DNA of 64,000 bases, taken from Clostridiales bacterium. GTDB taxonomy: Bacteria; Bacillota; Clostridia; Saccharofermentanales; Saccharofermentanaceae. This document shows, piece after piece, positions 51,782-59,082 of the stretch (its first letter is position 1; each line of letters opens with the position of its first letter). The stretch covers positions 1-64,000 of the forward strand of contig JAFRST010000059.1 of the NCBI GenBank assembly GCA_017427465.1, in the 5' to 3' direction. Under the pieces are notes generated by a model. The model worked only from the letters and a program-made list of their open reading frames with translations. It did not search any database and was not told where the DNA came from. The position numbers were made by a program, and so were the translations under genes.

Positions 51782-52432
51782 TCACTTAAGATAACGTGTG
51801 ATTATTGCTTCCCAGTCCCTGTAAGATCTTGAGCCTACGATAAGTGATTCGTCAACACCCTGATACGACTCGCCCGTATTGATGACATTGCCGTTCTTGT
51901 CGACGATGATAGTCGTCGGCACGTACCCTGACTGGAACTTATCAAAATCAGAAGTGTATTTCAGGATAAGATAATCGACTTTGCTGTCGTTTAGGATCTG
52001 GTCTACTTCAGACTCCATCGTAGTCTCTGAGTATACACCGATAATAAGAAAATCCTTGTCTTTGTAATCTGCGTAGAGCTGCTGGAGATCCGGGATCTCG
52101 CCTACACAAGGTCCGCACCAGGGCTCCCAGAAATTGATCATTATGAGTTCGTAGTCAGCGAAAATACTCTCGTCATAATGATTGCCGTCTCTGTCAGAAG
52201 TACTGAACTTGACCTGGTCGCCTGAATAAACGATGTTCGTATCGTTGTCATGAGTAGTTTCTTCAGTCTCCTCTTCGGTCCCGCCGTCAGCCTCAGTCTC
52301 GCGTTTTTTCTTGGTCTCTTCAGAAGAAGTCTCTTCTCTTCTGTTCTTTCTTGAGTTTTCTGTTGTAGCGCTGCAGGATGCGGTCCCCATAATCACCGCC
52401 AGGCAAAGCACCATTGCAACAAATTTTTTCAT
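51782..52432 (-). CDS. TlpA/ResA-like thiol-disulfide oxidoreductase lipoprotein
   Basis: This 216-residue lipoprotein starts at ATG 52432 behind GAAAGGA. The signal peptide ends in GTASC (lipobox), followed by an Arg/Glu/Thr-rich linker (20-65). The thioredoxin-like domain has INFWEPWCGPCVGEIPDL (CxxC as WCGPC) and the cis-Pro region SGYVPTTIIVDKNG. It acts outside the membrane, reducing or oxidising thiols. It is the first gene of the operon with the CXXC miniprotein and NapH-like ferredoxin; a TATAAT with an extended TG lies upstream (52472-52480). Confidence 0.88.
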   Translation of the reverse strand: MKKFVAMVLCLAVIMGTASCSATTENSRKNRREETSSEETKKKRETEADGGTEEETEETTHDNDTNIVYSGDQVKFSTSDRDGNHYDESIFADYELIMINFWEPWCGPCVGEIPDLQQLYADYKDKDFLIIGVYSETTMESEVDQILNDSKVDYLILKYTSDFDKFQSGYVPTTIIVDKNGNVINTGESYQGVDESLIVGSRSYRDWEAIITRYLK

Positions 52433-52471
52433 ACAAAATTCCTTTCCCATATCTTGTTTTGAAACGCTAAC

Positions 52472-52480
52472 ATTATATCA
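52472..52480 (-). promoter_or_regulatory. extended -10 promoter of the TlpA-AmmeMemoRadiSam operon
   Basis: TGATATAAT on the minus strand is a TGn extended -10 with a perfect TATAAT, 40 bp from the TlpA-like start. No clear -35 is needed for extended -10 promoters. Confidence 0.55.
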
Positions 52481-52534
52481 TTCGCCGGATTTTCAGTTGA
52501 GGCAATGTCCCGCAAAAGTTAACTGCTGTCATTA

Positions 52535-52543
52535 TGATAAAAT
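52535..52543 (+). promoter_or_regulatory. extended -10 promoter of the zinc-ribbon TPR-like gene
   Basis: TGATAAAAT on the plus strand (TGn extended -10 with one mismatch) lies 36 bp upstream of ATG 52579, which has GGAGG as ribosome-binding site. It is divergent from the promoter at 52472-52480. Confidence 0.5.
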
Positions 52544-52578
52544 ATAGAAATACTGACAAATACCGGAGGCGAGTGTTT

Positions 52579-53994
52579 ATGGATTCTTTGGATAATACCG
52601 CAACACCTGTGGTCTGCCCCGAATGCGGCAACACTTTGATCGACGGCGCAAAATTCTGTGAGCATTGCGGTTATGCATTTGGCAGTATGACTGGTACCGA
52701 ACCGGCTGCCGAAACCGTGGAAGTACCCGAAGCTGAACCCGTAGCAGAGGCTGTTCCTGCAACAGAAGAAATTCCCGAAGCAGAACCTGAGAAGGTCAAG
52801 AAGACAAAAAAGGCTAAGAAGGGCAAGAAGAAGGTTGTTCTCACGGTAGTCCTCCTCTTGGTATTCCTCCTTATCGTCGCGCCTGTAGGAACATATTTCG
52901 GAACATATTTCCTGGCTGTCAAAAATGCTAAGGACGGCAACTTTGAGACTGCCGGCAAATTGCTTTTGGTAAAGCCCCTGACCGATATGCACGATAATAT
53001 CCTGCTAATCTATGTTGATGCGGGAACGCTGAAAGAAAGCGGCAAGCTGAACGAAGCAGCGTTGAAATTCTACAGCATAAGCAGCTATGAGAATTCGCTC
53101 GAGCTGGCAAAAGAATGCAGTAAAAAATATGCTGAAAAGCTGGCCAAAAAGGATAAGTTCGATGAGGAATTAGACTGGGGACATCAGGTATCAGGCTATG
53201 ATATAGAACTCGGTAAGCAGATAGAGCTTGAAGCCAGATACCGTCTTGCAGCAAATGAATTAGCTGATTACAGCGACTACAGCAGTAACAGGATAATAGC
53301 ATTAAGCAGTGAGCTCGAGTCCGTCTACAATCAGGGCTACACGGATGCCTATGAATCTTACGTTGAAAGCCAGGCAGGCGTTGCTCTTTACTATGCTTTA
53401 AATGGAGATTACGCTAAAGCAGCAGGCATCATTGATCCTATCAAGGATGAGACATCCAAGACTCAGAGTCTTTACCGGCAAGTTGCAGATATGATCTTCA
53501 GAGAAGGTGTTAACAATTATTATGACGGTGAGTTTGAACTCGCTATCGCATTTTTCGATATGGTTCCCACATATTCCAATGCATCTTCGTACAAGGCCGT
53601 ATGCAACGATTTAAGACTCGTTCCCACAAGCCCCGAATATGCATACTACCTTAAAGATGCATTCGAGTATTATGACGTTCCTGACATAGGTTATGTGATC
53701 TTCAAGGACAGCAAGGTCGCCGACAAATTCTTCTACGGCGAATGGAAGTCAGGCTCTTACTATTACAGGCTCGAGCAGGGTAAAAACGGCAAGGGAAATA
53801 CTTTCTACACCAACATCCCGTTGATCGACTTTAAGGAGAACGAGAGTTTCTACTACAAGGAAAATGTTTTCTGTGCCGGAACAAGTTATGCTGCTGCAAA
53901 CCGACCGTGCTTTACGTTCTATGTAAGTTCTTACTACGAGATCAGCATTTACTGTGAGAAAAACGGTCAAACATATTACCTCTACCGCCAGTAA
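52579..53994 (+). CDS. zinc-ribbon, single-TM, TPR-like protein
   Basis: This protein of about 471 residues starts at ATG 52579 behind GGAGG. It has an N-terminal zinc ribbon (CPECGNTLIDGAKFCEHCG, about 13-31) and an acidic Ala/Pro/Glu linker (40-80). A Lys-rich stretch (KVKKTKKAKKGKKKV) precedes a TM helix (about 91-113). The outside domain is helical (FETAGKLLLVKPLTDMHDN; GDYAKAAGIIDPIKDETSK) with tetratricopeptide-like repeats, ending in a beta-rich segment (440-471). The ribbon is on the cytoplasmic side if the TM is a type II anchor. It has a strong terminator directly downstream. Confidence 0.78.
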   Translation: MDSLDNTATPVVCPECGNTLIDGAKFCEHCGYAFGSMTGTEPAAETVEVPEAEPVAEAVPATEEIPEAEPEKVKKTKKAKKGKKKVVLTVVLLLVFLLIVAPVGTYFGTYFLAVKNAKDGNFETAGKLLLVKPLTDMHDNILLIYVDAGTLKESGKLNEAALKFYSISSYENSLELAKECSKKYAEKLAKKDKFDEELDWGHQVSGYDIELGKQIELEARYRLAANELADYSDYSSNRIIALSSELESVYNQGYTDAYESYVESQAGVALYYALNGDYAKAAGIIDPIKDETSKTQSLYRQVADMIFREGVNNYYDGEFELAIAFFDMVPTYSNASSYKAVCNDLRLVPTSPEYAYYLKDAFEYYDVPDIGYVIFKDSKVADKFFYGEWKSGSYYYRLEQGKNGKGNTFYTNIPLIDFKENESFYYKENVFCAGTSYAAANRPCFTFYVSSYYEISIYCEKNGQTYYLYRQ

Positions 53995-54020
53995 ACAAAA
54001 GACTTGATCCAAATCATTTG

Positions 54021-54062
54021 CACCTCATCCTTAAGCAATTCCGGATGAGGTGTTTTTGTTTT
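54021..54062 (+). terminator. intrinsic terminator after the zinc-ribbon TPR-like gene
   Basis: CACCTCATCC (54021-54030) pairs perfectly with GGATGAGGTG (54043-54052), followed by TTTTTGTTTTTTTT. A textbook rho-independent terminator. Confidence 0.92.
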
Positions 54063-54080
54063 TTTTGAGATTTAGTTCTT

Positions 54081-54099
54081 TCAGACAAAAAATGTCTGA
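54081..54099 (+). promoter_or_regulatory. inverted repeat upstream of the signalling operon (possible operator)
   Basis: TCAGACA-AAAAA-TGTCTGA is a perfect 7-bp dyad with a 5-bp spacer. It lies just upstream of the -35 region of the promoter at 54101-54132 and could be a site for a dimeric regulator; no known regulator motif is recognised. Confidence 0.45.
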
Positions 54100-54100
54100 T

Positions 54101-54132
54101 TTGTATAGAAAAAATAATAAATATGATACAAT
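54101..54132 (+). promoter_or_regulatory. probable promoter of the signalling operon
   Basis: An extended -10 (TGATACAAT at 54124-54132) is preceded by TTGTAT at 54101-54106; the 20-bp spacer is long, so the TGn may compensate. The ATG is at 54166 with GGGG as ribosome-binding site. Confidence 0.45.
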
Positions 54133-54165
54133 GATTGCATGTGCTGCATTACGGGGTAATTTCTT

Positions 54166-56538
54166 ATGGCTAAATGGATAATCGTTGTAGATGATGACAC
54201 CGCTAATCTTAAGATCGCAGGTCATATCTTAAGCAAGAACAATATGCGCGTTACGGCGCTTAAATCGGGTAAATCTTTTCTCGAATATGTAGACGGCAAC
54301 GGTATGCCTGATCTCGTTCTTCTGGATATCATGATGCCTGAGATGGACGGCTTCGAGACGCTCATCAAATTGCGTGAGATGGAGACTAAGAAAGGTCTCA
54401 TGAAGACGCCGGTTATTTTCCTTACAGCTGATGAAGATGTTGATACGGAAACGCGCGGATTCGAAGTCGGCGTATCAGATTTTATCCGTAAGCCCTTTAA
54501 TCCTGACGTTCTATTAAGACGTATAGGCAACATCATGTCGAACAGCCAAGAGATGCAGAGCCTTAAGAGCGAAGCATCCACAGATAAACTTACGGGACTT
54601 CTCAACAAAGCAGCGACCGGTGTGGAATTATCCAAGGAATGTTCCGCACAGACCGGATGCCTCATGATGATCGACCTCGATTCATTTAAGCTCGTCAACG
54701 ATCTCTACGGTCATGAGATGGGCGATAAGGTGCTCATCGGTTTTGCGGATCTTATCCGTAACACGATGCCTGCAGGAAGTAAATGCGGACGTATCGGCGG
54801 TGATGAATTCACCGCTTTCGCGTTGGGCGTAACGACTGAAGATAAAGTAAAAGATATTACCGTCAGGCTCAATGAAGATCTCGTCAGGATGGCAAAGAAT
54901 CTTATGGGCGAAGATATGGGTATCCCTTTGGGAACTTCCATCGGTGCCATCTTCGTACCCAGATACGGCAATGATTACAACTCATTGTTAAAGCTCGCCG
55001 ACAAGTCACTTTATAACGTCAAGAAGAACGGCAAGCACGGATATGAACTCTACGATGAGGATTATTCTGATGAGGGCGAGACAAAAGAACTCAGTATCCA
55101 GGAGATATCCGAGATATTGGGCGAGAGATCGATCCAGAATGTGGCGCTGCAGCTTGACAGGGAAGCTTTCTCACATGTTTACCGCTACATCATAAGATAT
55201 GCTACAAGGCATCACATCAATGCTTGCAAAGTACTCTTTACTTTGGCACCTCAGGAAGGTCTGCCGGAGAATGAATACGCTGACAGAGTTGACGACTTCG
55301 GAACACACATCAGAGAGTCTCTCCGCAAGTCAGATATCCTCATGAGGAACAGCAGGAATCACTACTTTGTTTTCCTCACCGACATAAGAGAAGATTCGGT
55401 ACAGAAAGTAGTAGACAACATCGTTACCGAATGGAAGAAAAATCATAATGACGAACTTACGATATCCTATGTTACTGAATTCATGGGCAATAACGCGGAG
55501 CAGATAAAAGTCGAGAAAGACAAGCACGTTGTCGTGGTCGATGACGATGAGATCAACCTCCAGATCGCAAGCAAGATCTTAAAATCCGCCGGCATCGGCG
55601 TTACGACTTTCAGATCCGGCGAAGCGCTTCTTGAGCATCTCGAGGATAATATCAGCCACCCTGACCTGATCCTTCTCGATGTCATGATGCCCGGCCTTGA
55701 CGGCTATGAGACCATGAAGAAACTGCGTGCCAAGGATACGCCCGCAGCGCGTCTGCCTGTCGTCTTCCTCACGGCAGACGAGAGCATCGGCGCAGAGAAG
55801 ACGGGGCTTTCTTTAGGCGCGATGGATTTTATCCGCAAGCCTTTTGTACCTGAAGTATTACTCCTCAGAGTTAATCACATAATCGAGCTGGTAAGACTCC
55901 AGAAGCAGCTCTATTACGAAGTCGAACAGAAGACCAGAGAAAACAAGAATCTCTTTATCCATGTCGTTCAATCACTTGCAACGGCAATAGATACCAAAGA
56001 CATATACACCAAGGGTCATTCCAGCAGAGTAGCGGAATACTCCAAGATGATCGCTAAGAGAGCCGGATATACTGAAGCAAGACAGGATGAGATCTACATC
56101 ATGGGCCTGCTCCATGACGTAGGCAAGATCGGCATTCCGATCACAGTCTTAAACAAGCCCGGCAAGCTCGACGAAGAAGAATTCGAGATCATTAAGAAGC
56201 ATTCGCTCAAAGGCTATGCGATCCTCAAGAACATAGAAGAAAACCCCAAGCTGGCCATCGCGGCTAAGTGCCATCACGAGAGATACGACGGTGCAGGTTA
56301 CCCCTCAGGCATTGCAGGAGAAGATATTCCCGAAGAAGCGCGCATCATTGCCGTAGCAGATGCGTACGATGCAATGTCCAGTGACAGAAGCTACCGCGCA
56401 CACCTGTCGCAGGATGAGATAAGAGAAGAGCTGAAGAAAGGCAGCGGCGGACAGTTCGATCCGAAGTTCGCCGATATCATGCTCGGGATAATAGATGAAG
56501 ACACCAATTACAGCTTGAGGTACAAGATGCATGACTAA
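54166..56538 (+). CDS. REC-GGDEF-(degenerate GGDEF)-REC-HD-GYP protein
   Basis: This 790-residue cytoplasmic protein has five domains in order. The first receiver (1-125) has D54 in LVLLDIMMPEMDG. A GGDEF domain (135-297) has an intact motif (RIGGDEF, 209-215) but no upstream RxxD inhibition site. A GGDEF-like region without the motif (315-440) follows. The second receiver (453-575) has D505 in LILLDVMMPGLDG. An HD-GYP phosphodiesterase (595-790) has HDVGKIGIP (650-658) and HHERYDGAGYPSG (703-715). It can potentially both make and hydrolyse c-di-GMP, with each activity under a receiver. It overlaps the next kinase gene by 8 bp, so it is coupled to it. Confidence 0.93.
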   Translation: MAKWIIVVDDDTANLKIAGHILSKNNMRVTALKSGKSFLEYVDGNGMPDLVLLDIMMPEMDGFETLIKLREMETKKGLMKTPVIFLTADEDVDTETRGFEVGVSDFIRKPFNPDVLLRRIGNIMSNSQEMQSLKSEASTDKLTGLLNKAATGVELSKECSAQTGCLMMIDLDSFKLVNDLYGHEMGDKVLIGFADLIRNTMPAGSKCGRIGGDEFTAFALGVTTEDKVKDITVRLNEDLVRMAKNLMGEDMGIPLGTSIGAIFVPRYGNDYNSLLKLADKSLYNVKKNGKHGYELYDEDYSDEGETKELSIQEISEILGERSIQNVALQLDREAFSHVYRYIIRYATRHHINACKVLFTLAPQEGLPENEYADRVDDFGTHIRESLRKSDILMRNSRNHYFVFLTDIREDSVQKVVDNIVTEWKKNHNDELTISYVTEFMGNNAEQIKVEKDKHVVVVDDDEINLQIASKILKSAGIGVTTFRSGEALLEHLEDNISHPDLILLDVMMPGLDGYETMKKLRAKDTPAARLPVVFLTADESIGAEKTGLSLGAMDFIRKPFVPEVLLLRVNHIIELVRLQKQLYYEVEQKTRENKNLFIHVVQSLATAIDTKDIYTKGHSSRVAEYSKMIAKRAGYTEARQDEIYIMGLLHDVGKIGIPITVLNKPGKLDEEEFEIIKKHSLKGYAILKNIEENPKLAIAAKCHHERYDGAGYPSGIAGEDIPEEARIIAVADAYDAMSSDRSYRAHLSQDEIREELKKGSGGQFDPKFADIMLGIIDEDTNYSLRYKMHD

Positions 56539-59080
56539 CTCCAGAGACAGCAATGAACTATTCCAGACATCGCATCTGACGCTTCTGGTCAGCTACACGA
56601 TATTCTCGGCGATCCTTATTGCCGAATCGCTTGTCATGGGCTGGGAGAAGTGGATGATACTCATTATCCTCGCAAGCAACATCGTCTGCTGGATACTGCA
56701 CTTAAGACATGATACGCCCGGCTTTGTAAGGATCTGGGTATACTCGATCCTCATGATGTGCACGTACTTTTTCTACGGTACTCACCTGACCAGCACTTTC
56801 GATCTGGCACTGGTAATGTCTGCCGTCATCATGATCTATACCATGACGGGCAAGCGCGCCCTTATTACGCTCTGCCAGTTCACTTTCATCGTGGCTATGA
56901 CCTATTCGATAGTCGTGCTGGTCCTTGAAGGCGAGACAGAGTTTGACGCGCTTCTTATCAGCAGGACAGTCCTTCACTATTTCATGGTCCTTTTTGTCGG
57001 CCAGTTCGCGAAAAAAATCATCGAGAAGTGGGTCGTCGTACTCGACCAGTCAAAGGAAGAGGTCACTCAGCTTACGGAAGCCACCGAGCGTCTTAATGAC
57101 TTTCTGGCCAACGTATCACACGAGATCAGGACTCCTGTAAATGCCATCATCGGTCTTACGAGCATCTGCATCGAGAAGTCCGTCGACAAAGAGATCACCG
57201 ATGAGATGCTCAACGTAAGAAATGCCGGACGCAAAGTCGCAGAGCAGATCAGCGATATCCTGGACTATTCGGAGATCGACCGTAAAAAGGCCGTAAGGAA
57301 CAACGAGGACTATATGCTCTCATCCGTCCTTCACGACCTCGTAACGGAGATCAGGCATTATAAATCAAAGAGCGTGGAGCTCATCATCGACGTTGATCCG
57401 GCTATTCCTGCCGTAATGAATACAGACGTCGCTAAGCTTAAGAAGATCCTCAAGGCCCTCATCTCCAACGGCCTTAAATACACTCAGAAAGGCGGCGTCT
57501 ATGTAAGGATCACTGCCGAGACACAGTCCTACGGCGTTAACCTCTGCATCGAGGTCACCGATACAGGTATCGGCATGTCCGAATATGAGCTTGAGAGAGT
57601 ATATGACAACTTCTACCAGGCTGATTCCGGGCGCTCTCGAATGGGCGGCGGCCTGGGTCTGGGCCTTGCCATCACATCAGGCTTCGTATCGCTCCTGGGC
57701 GGTTTTATGACTATCGAGAGCAAGCCCGATGTCGGCACGACAGTCAACGTAAGCCTTCCCCAGAAGGTCGTCGATTCCACGAGCTGCATGTCTGTCGCAA
57801 ATCCCGACCAGCTCTGCCTCGGTGCTTATCTGCACTTCGAGAAGTATTCCAGCCCTGCTGTAAGAGACTATTACAATGCTATGGTCCTTAATATAGCCAA
57901 GGGCTTAGGCGTACAGATACACAGAGTTAACAACTCCGAGAACTTAAAGCTCTTGCACGATTCGATCCACATGACGCATCTTTTTGTTGCAGAAGAAGAA
58001 TATAACGACAACGTTGAACTTATTGAGTCTTTGGCAAAAGACATGGTGGTCACTGTAGTCGCAAACGACGATATCGTATTGCCGCGGAACACCGGTGTCA
58101 GAGTGCTCGAGAAGCCTTTCTACTGCTTCCCTGTCGTATCCATCCTCAACTCCACGATAGACGATACCAAGACGGTCGACAAGAAGCTGCGCTGCAACGG
58201 AGTAAGAGCTCTCGTAGTCGACGACGAATCGATGAACCTCGTTGTTGCAAAGAGCATCTTCAGGCGTTACGGCATGAAGGTATCGACTGCAACATCCGGT
58301 CAGGAATCTATCGATATCTGCCGTGAGAAGGTTTTCGATATCATCTTCATGGACCACATGATGGGCGGCATGGACGGTGTCGAAGCAATGAAGCGCATAA
58401 GGACCGACGTATCCGGACTCAATGGTTCCATACCGATCGTAGCGCTTACCGCGAATGCGATGAGTTCTGCCAAGCAGATGTTCCTCTCGGAAGGCTTTGA
58501 CGGATTCGTCAGTAAGCCTGTCGAGATCGAAGAATTAGAGCGTGTTCTTAAGCAGGTACTGCCTAAGTCAGTCATCACTTATGAAGAAAGCTACGCCAGC
58601 ACGAACAATGAAGATGAGCCTGAGGAAAAGGTCGAAGAGAAAGTGATATCCAAAAGTGACGAGGATGTTTTCGCGCAGCTTAAAAAATCCGGGATCGATA
58701 CTGATGCCGGCATCAAGTACTGCGTGGGCGATAAGGAATTTTACAGGTCACTTCTCATCCAGTTCGCTAACGAATCGAACGACAAGATACCGTCGCTTCG
58801 GAAATTCTTCCACGCGCACGACTGGCATAATTACGAGATAATCGTTCACGCATTGAAGAGCACATCTAAGATGATCGGAATAACGGATCTCTCAGAAGAA
58901 GCCAAAGCTCTCGAGATGGCCGCAAAAGAACAGAAGGAAGACTTCATCTCAAGCAATCACGAGCAAGTACTCATGGATTACTCAAGATATGCCGCCGAGA
59001 TAAAGGAAAAGCTCAACGTAGCGACGGAAGATGACGATGAAGTCTTTGAATTTGAACCTGAAGATGAAGGAGGTAATTAA
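56531..59080 (+). CDS. hybrid histidine kinase with pseudo-receiver, REC and HPt
   Basis: This 849-residue kinase has five to six TM helices (about 18-165) without a big extracytoplasmic domain. HisKA has H197 in NVSHEIRTPVNAI. The HATPase has LISNGLKYTQKG, DTGIGM and GLGLGLAI. A linker domain (about 415-545: LCLGAYLHFEKYSSPAVRDYY) looks like a receiver without the phosphoacceptor region, i.e. a pseudo-receiver. The REC (555-680) has DIIFMDHMMGGMDG, and the C-terminal HPt has HALKSTSKMIG. The stop is 2 bp before the kinase-DegV gene. The HPt could serve both kinases. Confidence 0.92.
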   Translation: MTNSRDSNELFQTSHLTLLVSYTIFSAILIAESLVMGWEKWMILIILASNIVCWILHLRHDTPGFVRIWVYSILMMCTYFFYGTHLTSTFDLALVMSAVIMIYTMTGKRALITLCQFTFIVAMTYSIVVLVLEGETEFDALLISRTVLHYFMVLFVGQFAKKIIEKWVVVLDQSKEEVTQLTEATERLNDFLANVSHEIRTPVNAIIGLTSICIEKSVDKEITDEMLNVRNAGRKVAEQISDILDYSEIDRKKAVRNNEDYMLSSVLHDLVTEIRHYKSKSVELIIDVDPAIPAVMNTDVAKLKKILKALISNGLKYTQKGGVYVRITAETQSYGVNLCIEVTDTGIGMSEYELERVYDNFYQADSGRSRMGGGLGLGLAITSGFVSLLGGFMTIESKPDVGTTVNVSLPQKVVDSTSCMSVANPDQLCLGAYLHFEKYSSPAVRDYYNAMVLNIAKGLGVQIHRVNNSENLKLLHDSIHMTHLFVAEEEYNDNVELIESLAKDMVVTVVANDDIVLPRNTGVRVLEKPFYCFPVVSILNSTIDDTKTVDKKLRCNGVRALVVDDESMNLVVAKSIFRRYGMKVSTATSGQESIDICREKVFDIIFMDHMMGGMDGVEAMKRIRTDVSGLNGSIPIVALTANAMSSAKQMFLSEGFDGFVSKPVEIEELERVLKQVLPKSVITYEESYASTNNEDEPEEKVEEKVISKSDEDVFAQLKKSGIDTDAGIKYCVGDKEFYRSLLIQFANESNDKIPSLRKFFHAHDWHNYEIIVHALKSTSKMIGITDLSEEAKALEMAAKEQKEDFISSNHEQVLMDYSRYAAEIKEKLNVATEDDDEVFEFEPEDEGGN

Positions 59081-59082
59081 AG

